This document shows positions 31,395-39,540 of a stretch of 43,712 bases of DNA, in pieces. Source of the stretch: Methanothrix sp. GTDB taxonomy: Archaea > Halobacteriota > Methanosarcinia > Methanotrichales > Methanotrichaceae. Under the pieces are notes generated by a model. That model was not told the DNA's origin. It did no database searches and saw nothing but the letters and a program-made list of their open reading frames with translations. Each line of letters starts with the position of its first letter. Position 1 is the stretch's first letter. Both the position numbers and the translations under genes were made by a program. The stretch lies in the NCBI GenBank assembly GCA_026394475.1, contig JAPKYD010000084.1, positions 1 through 43,712 on the forward strand, written 5' to 3'.

Positions 31395-32813
31395 ATGTCC
31401 GGCAAGAGAGTTCTGGTGGTGGACGCAGGGGGCAGAGGAAATGCCATAGCCCATGCCTTTGCCCGGAGTGCTGCCGTCGAGATCGTATATGTCGCTCCCG
31501 GCAATGCCGGCAGCGAGATGATGGAGAAGTGCCGCCTTGCTGCAGGGCAGGGCAAAGCTTTGAAGTCGATCTCGGAGCTGCTCGATTTTGCAAAGAAAGA
31601 GAGCATAGACCTGACTTTTGTCGGCCCGGAAGGCTACCTCTCCGAAGGGATTGTCAACATCTTTCAGGAGGAAGGCCAGAGAATCCTGGGCCCCAGGAGA
31701 GAGGCGGCAATACTGGAAGGGAGCAAGTGCTACACCAAGGACCTTCTCAAGAGACTGAGGGTACCAGTGCCGCCCTGCCAGAACTTCGCCGATGCCGATG
31801 AGGCCCGTGAGTACGTACGATCGACCTTGGCCGAAGACCCTGAGAAGGGCCTGGTGATCAAAGCGGACGGCCTCGCCGCCGGAAAGGGGACGGTGGTCTG
31901 CAGCTCACAGGAGGAGGCCCTTTCCACCATCGATCGCATTATGGTAAGCCCCAGGCTCTTTGGGCCGGCGGGCAATAAAATCGAGATAGAGGAGCGGCTG
32001 GAAGGCCGCGAGCTGATGTTCTTCGCTCTCAGCGATGGAGGGACGGTGCTACCGCTGCAGTCGGCAATGGATTACAAGCAGGCCTATGCGGCGGACGAGG
32101 GCGTCGCCATCCGGCTCTTCAACAAGCTCTCCGGCAACCCCAACCTGGACAACAATCCCAATACGGGAGGCATGGGAGGCTTCTCGCCGCACCCCTGGCT
32201 GGATGAGGAGCTGACGGAGAAGATAATCAAGAGGATCGCCGTCCCCACTGTACGCGGCTTCAAAGAGGCCACGGCCCAGGAGTATACGGGCGTGATCTAT
32301 TTCGGCCTCATGATCTCCGATGAAAAAGATGTTCACGTTCTGGAGATAAATGTGCGCCTGGGCGACCCCGAGGCGGAGGTGATCCTGCCCCGCCTGAAGA
32401 CAGACTTCTACCAGCTATCTATGGCCATGCTGGACAGGAGGCTGCGTGGCGTGCAGCTGGAGTGGTCGCCCAACTTTTGCCTGGGGGTGTGCGCCACCTC
32501 GGGAAGAGCCATCAAGCCCTTGTCTTCCGGTGGCAGTGAGCGGCCCGGCTACCCCGGCGAGCACTACACCAACATGCCCATCAGCGGTCTGGAGAAGGTA
32601 GACCCGGACGTTCTGGTCTACCACAACGGCACCGCCTTCGGCAATGACGCCCAGGGCAAAAGAAGGTTATTCACCACCGGAGGCCGCGTGCTGACCCTGG
32701 TGGCCCGTGGCAGAACACTTGCCGAGGCCAGGACCAGAGCCTATGACAACATCAAGAGGATCAGGTTCAATGGAATGCGCTACAGGAAGGATATCGGCCT
32801 TGCTTATCTCTGA
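31395..32813 (+). CDS. purD: Phosphoribosylamine-glycine ligase
   Basis: 472 residues, second step of purine synthesis (phosphoribosylamine + glycine + ATP to GAR). N-terminal Rossmann-like start KRVLVVDAGGRGNAIAHAF, ATP-grasp segments LVIKADGLAAGKGTVVCSS and NPNTGGMGGFSPHPW, and the metal-binding LEINVRLGDPEAEVILPRL; the C-terminal PurD domain follows (LGVCATSGRA). It is longer than bacterial PurD (about 430) but complete. Start: ATG at 31395 with AGGGG seven bases upstream. Followed after 27 bases by kae1 on the same strand, so the two are probably co-transcribed. Confidence 0.95.
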   Translation: MSGKRVLVVDAGGRGNAIAHAFARSAAVEIVYVAPGNAGSEMMEKCRLAAGQGKALKSISELLDFAKKESIDLTFVGPEGYLSEGIVNIFQEEGQRILGPRREAAILEGSKCYTKDLLKRLRVPVPPCQNFADADEAREYVRSTLAEDPEKGLVIKADGLAAGKGTVVCSSQEEALSTIDRIMVSPRLFGPAGNKIEIEERLEGRELMFFALSDGGTVLPLQSAMDYKQAYAADEGVAIRLFNKLSGNPNLDNNPNTGGMGGFSPHPWLDEELTEKIIKRIAVPTVRGFKEATAQEYTGVIYFGLMISDEKDVHVLEINVRLGDPEAEVILPRLKTDFYQLSMAMLDRRLRGVQLEWSPNFCLGVCATSGRAIKPLSSGGSERPGYPGEHYTNMPISGLEKVDPDVLVYHNGTAFGNDAQGKRRLFTTGGRVLTLVARGRTLAEARTRAYDNIKRIRFNGMRYRKDIGLAYL

Positions 32814-32840
32814 GGATTCATAATAGGAGTAATAATACTG

Positions 32841-33815
32841 ATGATAATATTCGGCTTGGAAGGTACGGCCTGGAACCTCAGCGCTGCCCTGGTGGATGAG
32901 CAGGGAGTGATCTACGAGAAGAGCGCGACTTACACTCCCGCCCGTGGCGGCATCCACCCCCGTGAGGCCTCCCAGCACCATGCGGAGCACATGGCCAAGG
33001 TGGTGGGGGATGTTCTGGCCAAGGCCAGGGAGCAGAACCTGAAGATGGAGGCCATCGCCTTCTCCCAGGGTCCGGGCCTTGGGCCGTGCCTGCGCACCGT
33101 GGCCACGGCGGCGCGCGTGCTCTCCCTGCGCTTCAGGCTGCCGCTCGTGGGCGTCAACCACTGCGTGGCTCATATCGAGGTGGGAAAATGGCAGTCGGGT
33201 GCCAGCGATCCCGCGATAATATACGTCAGCGGGGCCAACTCACAAATCCTGGCCCTCCGCCAGGGACGGTACAGGATCTTTGGGGAGACCCTGGACATCA
33301 GCATTGGAAACGCCATCGATAAGTTTGCCAGAAGCGTCGGACTATCTCATCCAGGCGGCCCTCCGGTGGAGAAGCTGGCAAGAGACGCCAAGCGCTACAT
33401 CCCATTGCCCTACACGGTGAAGGGCATGGATCTCTCCTTCTCCGGCCTGTCCACTGCAGCCACGGAAGCGGCCAAGAAGTACGACCTGGCCGACGTCTGC
33501 TATAGCCTGCAGGAGACCGCCTTCGCCATGCTGGTCGAGGTGACGGAGAGGGCCATGGCCCATGCCGAGAAGAAGGAGGCCATGCTGGTAGGCGGCGTGG
33601 GGGCAAACAAGCGTCTGGGCGAGATGCTGAACATCATGTGCCAGGAGAGGGGCGCGAAGTTCTTCTTGCCGCCCCATAAGTTCATGGGCGACAACGGCCC
33701 CATGATCGCTTACACTGGCCTGGTCATGCTCAAGAGCGGCGCGATAACGCCTCTGCAGGAGTCCAAGGTCAGACCAGGGTACAGGACGGACGATGTGGTG
33801 GTGACGTGGGCATAG
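32841..33815 (+). CDS. kae1: Kae1, tRNA threonylcarbamoyladenosine synthase subunit
   Basis: 324 residues, catalytic subunit of KEOPS, which forms t6A-37 in tRNAs reading ANN codons. Motifs: FGLEGTAWNLSAALVDEQG, the iron/zinc-binding PREASQHHAEHM, QGPGLGPCLRTVATAARVLS, GVNHCVAHIEVG, SHPGGPPVEKLA and FMGDNGPMIAYTGLVM. The protein ends right after the Kae1 fold, so it lacks the C-terminal Bud32 kinase that is fused to it in several archaea; Bud32 must be elsewhere. Start: ATG at 32841, with TAGGAG upstream at slightly long spacing. Co-transcribed with purD by position. Confidence 0.95.
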   Translation: MIIFGLEGTAWNLSAALVDEQGVIYEKSATYTPARGGIHPREASQHHAEHMAKVVGDVLAKAREQNLKMEAIAFSQGPGLGPCLRTVATAARVLSLRFRLPLVGVNHCVAHIEVGKWQSGASDPAIIYVSGANSQILALRQGRYRIFGETLDISIGNAIDKFARSVGLSHPGGPPVEKLARDAKRYIPLPYTVKGMDLSFSGLSTAATEAAKKYDLADVCYSLQETAFAMLVEVTERAMAHAEKKEAMLVGGVGANKRLGEMLNIMCQERGAKFFLPPHKFMGDNGPMIAYTGLVMLKSGAITPLQESKVRPGYRTDDVVVTWA

Positions 33816-33878
33816 CCAAAAACCCGGTCATATCTCAGTCTTCCTTGTTCCCGGATTAGGCCGGAGCGTCACAAGACA

Positions 33879-33909
33879 TTTTTTTAAAAAATAGTGAAAA
33901 ACAAAAAAA
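33879..33909. terminator. Convergent T-rich terminators (kae1 / HdeD-like)
   Basis: T7 at 33879-33885 serves the forward strand after kae1. A7 at 33903-33909 gives a U-run on the reverse strand directly after the HdeD-like stop codon. Confidence 0.55.
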
Positions 33910-34473
33910 TTAAGCTGCGGCCTTGGGCGCGGCTTCTTCGGAAGGTACAGTCATGCTGTATCCCACACCCAGGAGCCCGATGAGGATGGCATAGATTCCC
34001 AATACCTGCACCAAGAGAATGGCAGTGAGCAGAGGCGGGTTGAAGAGCACCAGCAGACCGAAGAGCACAGAGATTATCCCCGAGACCACCAGAATGAGGC
34101 GCGGATTGCCCGCGGGGGCCTGCGTGAAAGCGATGACGAGATCCCCTACTCCCGTGACCAGTGCCCATGCGCCTATGAAGTAGATGATGGCCACAGCCAT
34201 AAAGACCGGGGAGGCCACGGTCGCCACGCCGATGATGAGCCCCAGGATGCCCAGGAGCAACATAGCCCAGCGGGGAGCAGGAAGCTGCTCCTTGCTGTAA
34301 GATACTCCCACGGCCAGGGTTCCAATAGAGCCGATGATGGCAAAGAAAGCGAAGAAGTAAACCATAATGTCCAAGATGTATCCGCTCCAGAGGAGAGCAA
34401 CGATTCCCAGGAGCACCACCAGCACCCTGGTCCACATGAAAGATTTATTGCTACTACTGACAGAAGTCTCCAT
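33910..34473 (-). CDS. HdeD-family (DUF308) membrane protein
   Basis: 187 residues with six membrane helices in three pairs, each with the family's small-residue pattern: VLVVLLGIVALLWSGYI, AMLLLGILGLIIGVATVASP and LVVSGIISVLFGLLVLFNPP. Known: E. coli HdeD takes part in acid resistance; archaeal members have no tested function. Start: the ATG at 34473 follows GGAGGG by five bases; the first six residues of the longer ORF (to 34491) precede that site. It stands alone. The AT-rich 115 bases upstream, with several TTATTAAT-type stretches, probably hold its promoter. Confidence 0.85.
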   Translation of the reverse strand: METSVSSSNKSFMWTRVLVVLLGIVALLWSGYILDIMVYFFAFFAIIGSIGTLAVGVSYSKEQLPAPRWAMLLLGILGLIIGVATVASPVFMAVAIIYFIGAWALVTGVGDLVIAFTQAPAGNPRLILVVSGIISVLFGLLVLFNPPLLTAILLVQVLGIYAILIGLLGVGYSMTVPSEEAAPKAAA

Positions 34474-34606
34474 AAGGTCCCTCCTAATCATTTAATGATG
34501 TTATGTTATTAATAATTTCTCATCATTAATTTACTTTAGCAATATATTGAGAATTTTTGCCAGAAGAATCCGTATCTTAAAGATCAGAAGGGGGATCATT
34601 CCGAGT

Positions 34607-35062
34607 TCAGGCGGCACGATAGCTCAAGGACACTTCAGGATCAGTCAGGTCGAATCCCTGCACGTCCAGCACTATAGAACCATTGTAGGTGGAAGAGAGA
34701 AACTCCAACCCCCTGGAGCAATTGATCTCCTTGAGCTCGAAGCTGCCGGGGACGTAGAAGACGGCATGATACTCATCATAGTAGCCGCTTAAAGGAAGTT
34801 TCAGTCTCCACCCTCGGTCCTCTTTCTCCAGAAGAGAATCAGTGACGGCATAAAGCTGGCCGTTCTCCTCGTAGATGTGCTCAGAGGAGTTCAGGAAGGG
34901 AAGGCCCACAGGATCGTCCACGTTTCCCACCACAAGAACCTGTTTTGTGTTTGTATTATCCACGTAGACGTTCAGGAAAAGCTGCCGTGCTTCGACTAGG
35001 CCTAAAGATGCAAAAATAAGAAGCAGAGCAAGGAATAAGCCCGCTAGCTTGGCTGAAATCAT
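34607..35062 (-). CDS. Free secreted paralogue of the receptor ectodomain
   Basis: 151 residues: signal peptide (AKLAGLFLALLLIFASLGLV), then a beta-rich domain that matches the extracellular part of the membrane regulator at 36596-37714. Compare RQLFLNVYVDNTNTKQVLVV, SGYYDEYHAVFYVPGSFELK and GSIVLDVQGFDLTDPEVSLS here with LILNVYLDNTGKGLVTGY, RGYYDDYHVAFYLPGYMKLG and SLVVDVQGYEVQNPKIAIDY there. It ends where the regulator's membrane helix would begin. Start: ATG at 35062, nine bases after GGAGG. Last gene of a reverse-strand group with the secreted protein at 35101-35790. Inference: a soluble form that could compete for or deliver the same ligand. Confidence 0.7.
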   Translation of the reverse strand: MISAKLAGLFLALLLIFASLGLVEARQLFLNVYVDNTNTKQVLVVGNVDDPVGLPFLNSSEHIYEENGQLYAVTDSLLEKEDRGWRLKLPLSGYYDEYHAVFYVPGSFELKEINCSRGLEFLSSTYNGSIVLDVQGFDLTDPEVSLSYRAA

Positions 35063-35100
35063 CAATTAAATCCTCCGGTGAAGTCTGTGAGTTCAAAGAT

Positions 35101-35790
35101 CTACCGGCACATCTCCCCGATACCGTCATGCCCTTTTCCGCACCGGAGAGGCTGCATATCGAGCAATACCGTGTACTGTCCTGCGTGCTGGGTTTGGTTC
35201 AGTTCCAGCTCACCCTTGCCCACCATGCCACCTTCTGAGGTCGCGATGATCACGGATATACTGCCCACGATCGCTATCTCGTTGTCTGCAGATGCGAGGC
35301 TGGGGTCTGCCAAATCAGCCCTTACAATAGTTGAGTTATTGCCCGAGGGGGATATTTCGATGTTGCCCAGAGGGTAAATGCTTCTGTCCAGCATCAAGCT
35401 TCCACGATAGGTAGTCTCGTCTTCTCTTGCCCGGATCTCTTCCCTTATCTCGTCGAGGCTCTTATTGGAGGCCAGCAGCGTTCTGATCTGCGTGGGGTCC
35501 AGGGGCAGCAAAGTCTCCACATTTAGTCTCAAGACATGAGATTCATTGTCCTTCAGAGCGAAGCCCCGTCCACTTTGAAGAATCTCGATGGGCACCCCCA
35601 TGGGGAGGCCCTCCATTTGATGGAACATCATGCCTTCTGGCTGCTCGGAATCCATCCGCTCTCTGTTCTCGTTCATGTTTAAGATCTGATCGGGCTGCGC
35701 AAAACTCATATCGGCAAGACCGATAAGCATCAAACTTGCCAGCACCATGTATGGACACATATATAGAAATCTTCTACGAATGCTCATCAT
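35101..35790 (-). CDS. Secreted protein of unknown function
   Basis: 229 residues. A basic start and signal peptide (MSIRRRFLYMCPYMVLASLM, then LIGLADMSFA) are followed by a Met/Glu-rich stretch (ENRERMDSEQPEGMMFHQME) and a beta-rich domain (GFALKDNESHVLRLNVETLL, YRGSLMLDRSIYPLGNIEIS, ASADNEIAIVGSISVIIATS). The tail is basic and Cys-containing (LRCGKGHDGIGEMCR). Start: the ATG at 35790 follows AGGT closely; the ORF extends nine residues further without a signal. It lies 38 bases before the free ectodomain gene, probably in the same transcript. No family recognised. The Met/His-rich segment could bind metal (guess). Confidence 0.6.
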   Translation of the reverse strand: MMSIRRRFLYMCPYMVLASLMLIGLADMSFAQPDQILNMNENRERMDSEQPEGMMFHQMEGLPMGVPIEILQSGRGFALKDNESHVLRLNVETLLPLDPTQIRTLLASNKSLDEIREEIRAREDETTYRGSLMLDRSIYPLGNIEISPSGNNSTIVRADLADPSLASADNEIAIVGSISVIIATSEGGMVGKGELELNQTQHAGQYTVLLDMQPLRCGKGHDGIGEMCR

Positions 35791-36065
35791 AAGGACCTGC
35801 CTGCCAATTTCTGCCATCTTATATTTTGTTGATCATAAACTCTTTTTTTTATCCGAATTTTATTGCGCCTCGTGCCACAGACCTCTCATCTTTCCCAAAT
35901 TCATCGTTCTTACATTTAAGGATTTGATCCCATAACTTAAAAGATTAATTGCCCATCGGGATGCAAAGAAGATGGCCGGCGAATCATATGCCAGCCACCG
36001 CACGGTTTCTTGCCCAGGAGGGGATGGACCATCTTTATGGATGATAATGGACGGCTTTGTGGGCC

Positions 36066-36441
36066 CTAGGCAGGACCTTCCGACACGCCCATGAACGGGA
36101 TTGAGCCACTTTCGCTGGCGCTATTCCTGGCATCATGCCCGCAGCGCGCATAATCCATGATCTCGGAAATTTGCCATAATTTCTGGTTCTCTTCTTTCAG
36201 CTCGCTCCAAGTCATGTTGTTTTGCTCTTGCATCCTCTTCTGGTGCAGCTCCTTGATTTGATTCACGGTCATGTCATTTAGCTCATCCATCTTCGCTCCG
36301 ATCTTGTCTCCATTCATGTCGGATATTCGTTGCACTCTTATCGGCTGGCAACTTATCAGCCGGCACCGAGAACGTCGGCGCCACCATGACGCAGACAATA
36401 GCCAGCGCCATCAGAGTAATCCTGCATTTCATTTTGGTCAT
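36066..36441 (-). pseudogene. Small secreted helical protein, frameshifted after the signal peptide
   Basis: Two frames are needed to read this gene. From the ATG at 36432 (or 36441) one frame gives a signal peptide, KCRITLMALAIVCVMVAP, then SVPADKLPADKSATN, and ends at 36283. Another frame (open 36066-36398) gives a helical, charged body: ISDMNGDKIGAKMDELNDMT, VNQIKELHQKRMQEQNNMTW and YARCGHDARNS. They join cleanly near 36310-36345 if one base is shifted; the body frame has no sensible N-terminus of its own. GAGGT lies nine bases before the second ATG, and a TATA-like GGGATATAAATA at 36449-36460. So this was one secreted protein, now frameshifted or mis-sequenced. No family recognised. Confidence 0.55.
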
Positions 36442-36595
36442 ACCTCACTATTTATATCCCACACTTCCTACCCGATTATCTTTCAAGAACGGCTCTGCTT
36501 TTGGCCGCTCCCAAAGTAGGCCTGGCATGAACGATACAAAAAGATAGAGCTGAACGAACGATCAATCTGAGAGCGGGATAAAGAAGCCAAAATGT

Positions 36596-37714
36596 TCAAG
36601 AACGTTCTTTCTTGGATAAAAACCATTCAGAAAGTTCTATTATGTTTGTTCTACCCCATTCCTTCTTGGTTATGAGTTTTCTTCTCTCCAAGGAGATCAA
36701 AATGCCAGTAAGAGAGGATTTTGGCGTGCCGGTCTCGTACCTTATCTCCGCCTGGGTCATTCTGCCTCCATGATCGATTAAAGTTGTCAGCACTGCATGC
36801 TCCCTGGCGGTAAGGGTCTGCATCACCGCCTCCATCTCGCTGCTGACCTCTATTTTATTCTTCAAAGCGCTATCCGACCCGGAGTCCATGTGTTCCTCAG
36901 AGTCTTCGGAAGGCATAAGCTCAGTTGCCTCGACCAGGTAGACTCCGTCATCCGTTTGCTCAGATTCAGGAGAGGCGACCTCTTCTGGGAAGTCCAAGTC
37001 CTTTCCAGGCCCGTGAGATGCTCCCTCAGGTAGATCCAGGGGATGAGAGGCCTCAACCGGCGCTGCCATTATAGTATCTACCCTGGCTGTAGCGCCTTTG
37101 CCGGAATCATTCTTTAGTCGCATCATGAAGATGGCAAAGGCTGAGCCGAGGGCCAGGAGAGCGGCAATGATCAAGAGCTTGGCGAGATTGAAGTCATTGC
37201 CCACGAAGCCAGGAGGGCCAGGGGGAAGGAGGGGATTCACAGCTAAAGGCTGCTGATAATCGATGGCGATCTTGGGATTTTGAACCTCATACCCTTGCAC
37301 ATCCACCACCAGGGATTCATTGGACGCTGAAAAGAGATAGTTCAGACCATCGGTGACATTGATCTTTCCCAGCTTCATGTAGCCGGGCAGGTAGAAGGCA
37401 ACGTGGTAATCGTCGTAATAGCCGCGGGAGGCAAACCTCATGGTCCAGAGGTCGCCTTCTTTCGTGGTCAGGCCGTCTGTGAGGGCATAGAGCTGATGAG
37501 TATCGTTCTCGAACCTGTACTGCGATGTGTTCAGGAAAGCCAGGCCGCTGACGTTCTCGGCGTAGCCCGTAACCAGGCCCTTGCCGGTATTATCCAGGTA
37601 GACATTCAGGATGAGCCTCTGCCCGTAGGAGGCCTCTTGCCCCTGGACAGAAACCGAGGAGAGGACAAGAGCAGCAAAGAAAACCAACATAGCGATGATA
37701 AGCTTCCTGCTCAT
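36596..37714 (-). CDS. Membrane-anchored winged-helix regulator with extracellular sensor domain
   Basis: 372 residues. Signal/anchor (KLIIAMLVFFAALVLSSVSV), a beta-rich ectodomain (about 25-165), a membrane helix (LAKLLIIAALLALGSAFAIF, about 178-200), an acidic linker rich in Glu/Asp/Ser (about 210-295) and a C-terminal winged helix-turn-helix (about 300-370: LTAREHAVLTTLIDHGGRMT, QAEIRYETGTPKSSLTGILI, SLERRKLITKKEWGRTN). This is a one-component system: outside sensor, inside DNA binding. Start: ATG at 37714; an in-frame ATG at 37732 is possible if the transcript begins at the TATA box (TTTAAATATG, about 37755-37764). A soluble paralogue of the ectodomain is encoded 1.5 kb downstream. Targets and ligand unknown. 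Confidence 0.82.
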   Translation of the reverse strand: MSRKLIIAMLVFFAALVLSSVSVQGQEASYGQRLILNVYLDNTGKGLVTGYAENVSGLAFLNTSQYRFENDTHQLYALTDGLTTKEGDLWTMRFASRGYYDDYHVAFYLPGYMKLGKINVTDGLNYLFSASNESLVVDVQGYEVQNPKIAIDYQQPLAVNPLLPPGPPGFVGNDFNLAKLLIIAALLALGSAFAIFMMRLKNDSGKGATARVDTIMAAPVEASHPLDLPEGASHGPGKDLDFPEEVASPESEQTDDGVYLVEATELMPSEDSEEHMDSGSDSALKNKIEVSSEMEAVMQTLTAREHAVLTTLIDHGGRMTQAEIRYETGTPKSSLTGILISLERRKLITKKEWGRTNIIELSEWFLSKKERS

Positions 37715-37789
37715 TTTGGTCCACCACGTCATAACAGTGATCGTTTTAATGACTGAACATATTTAAACGAGACTCAAAATTATCCGGCA

Positions 37790-39427
37790 TCACCAGGCCC
37801 GGCAGGCGATGGGCATCCTCCAGCCGCTTCCGAAAGCCCGGTCGGTTACCTTCAACCCAGGTGCAGCTTGCTTGCGCTTGAACTCGGCGTTCTTAACCAG
37901 CCGCAGCACGCGGCCTACCGTCTCCGCATCAAATCCCTGAGCGAGGATCGCCTCCGCCGACTGGTGCCGCTCGATGTGCATTTCAAGAATCGCATCCAGA
38001 ACCTCGTAGGGCGGCAGGCTGTCCTGGTCGGTCTGGCAGAAACGAAGCTCTGCGGAGGGGGCCTTGCTCATCGCTGCGGCAGGGATGATCTCTTGCCCTC
38101 GAGAGGCGTTCAACCATTTTGCCATGCGGTACACCATGGTCTTGGGGACATCCGAGATGACGGCCAGGCCGCCGGACATATCGCCGTAGATGGTGCAGTA
38201 GCCCACCGCCAGCTCTGATTTATTTCCCGTGGTGAGGAGGACGGAGCCGTACTTGTTGGACAGCGCCATGAGCAGGTTGCCCCGAATGCGGGCCTGGATG
38301 TTCTCCTCCGTCACGTCTCGTTCCCGGCCGCGGAAAGCGTCCTCCAGCCCGGAGTCGAAGTAGGCCATGATGTCCGTGATGGAAATAGCGATCGTCTTTA
38401 TGCCCAGATTTTGCGCCAGCCTCTGCGCGTCCTCTATGCTTCCTATGCTTGAGTAAGGCGAGGGCATGAGCACGCCCAAAACGCTTTCTGGGCCAAAGGC
38501 TTCGGCGGCCACAGCGGCCACCAGACTGGAGTCTATGCCGCCCGAAAGCCCCAGAAGAGCGCTTGAGAAGCCGCACTTATGCACGTAGTCGCGCGTGCCC
38601 AGGACCAGAGCGCGCCAGATCTCGGCCTCGGGCGCGAAATCGTCTTTGGCTATCGTTCCAGCGAGAGATTCCAGGTCTGCTACTATCAGATCCTCCTCGA
38701 AGCCCCTGGCGCGGGCAACCAGGCGGCCTCTGCCGTCGAAGAAGCAGCTTCTTCCGTCGAAGACCAGCTCGTCGTCGCCGCCCACCTGGTTGACGTACAG
38801 GAAAGGAACCCCGTACTTGCGGGCCATACTGCTCAACATGGCCTCGCGATGTGCCTGCTTTCCCACCGTAAAGGGCGAAGCGGATAAGTTGATTACCGCC
38901 CCGGCTCCCGCCTTCACCAGCTCCTCAATGGGATCGGTGTGGTAGCGTCTGCGCCTCCAGAGGTCGCGATCGTTCCAGATGTCCTCGCAGATGGAGATGC
39001 CTAGCCTGATATTCCCAATATCCAGGATCTGTGGCTCGCAGGCGGACTCAAAGTAGCGTTCTTCGTCGAAGACGTCATAGGTGGGAAGCAGCGTCTTATG
39101 ATAGGTCCTCTCCACCTGCCCGCTCCTCAGCAGGGCCGCGGAGTTGAAGAGGGGTCGGCCCACTTCCCCGGGATTGGGCTCGGCCAGGCCCACCAGGACC
39201 GGAGACGAGCCTTTCAGATCCAAGGCAAGCTGTCTCAAGATATCCCAGCCGGCTCGCACGAAATCGGCATTCAGGAGCAGATCGCGAGGCGGATAGCCCA
39301 GGAGCGCCAGCTCGGAGGTGACGGCCAGATCGGCGTCCCCGGCCTGACGTACGGCTCGGGCGATGAGGTCGCTGTTGCCTTTGAGGTCTCCTACGGTGGG
39401 ATTAAGCTGCAGGAGGGCTATCTTCAT
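37790..39427 (-). CDS. nadE: Glutamine-dependent NAD+ synthetase
   Basis: 545 residues, two domains. The N-terminal nitrilase-type glutaminase has the Glu-Lys-Cys triad in TSELALLGYPPRDLL, TYHKTLLPTYDVFDEERYF and LGISICEDIW. The C-terminal synthetase has the PP-loop ALLGLSGGIDSSLVAAVAAE and the conserved TTGNKSELAVGYCTIYGDMS. It converts nicotinic-acid adenine dinucleotide to NAD+ with glutamine as nitrogen donor. Start: ATG at 39427, matching the family (MKIALLQLNPTVGDL). No ribosome-binding site, but a TATA box (GTTTAAATTC, 39451-39460) sits so that transcription should begin at or next to the ATG, that is leaderless. Seven extra residues of the longer ORF are probably not translated. Confidence 0.95.
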   Translation of the reverse strand: MKIALLQLNPTVGDLKGNSDLIARAVRQAGDADLAVTSELALLGYPPRDLLLNADFVRAGWDILRQLALDLKGSSPVLVGLAEPNPGEVGRPLFNSAALLRSGQVERTYHKTLLPTYDVFDEERYFESACEPQILDIGNIRLGISICEDIWNDRDLWRRRRYHTDPIEELVKAGAGAVINLSASPFTVGKQAHREAMLSSMARKYGVPFLYVNQVGGDDELVFDGRSCFFDGRGRLVARARGFEEDLIVADLESLAGTIAKDDFAPEAEIWRALVLGTRDYVHKCGFSSALLGLSGGIDSSLVAAVAAEAFGPESVLGVLMPSPYSSIGSIEDAQRLAQNLGIKTIAISITDIMAYFDSGLEDAFRGRERDVTEENIQARIRGNLLMALSNKYGSVLLTTGNKSELAVGYCTIYGDMSGGLAVISDVPKTMVYRMAKWLNASRGQEIIPAAAMSKAPSAELRFCQTDQDSLPPYEVLDAILEMHIERHQSAEAILAQGFDAETVGRVLRLVKNAEFKRKQAAPGLKVTDRAFGSGWRMPIACRAW

Positions 39428-39540
39428 CTTGAGGAAAGATGTAAACACGCGAATTTAAACCTATCAGCAAAAATGACTATGGCGCAATGATGACAAGGCC
39501 TGTCTGATTCATGATGAGGATATTGAGTTCTGAGCGCCGC

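Noticed and set aside
33884-34435. 183-codon frame overlapping the HdeD-like gene
   Set aside because: It is a shifted frame of the HdeD-like coding region with Gly/His/Arg-rich shadow composition; the DUF308 frame has the membrane helices and the ribosome-binding site.
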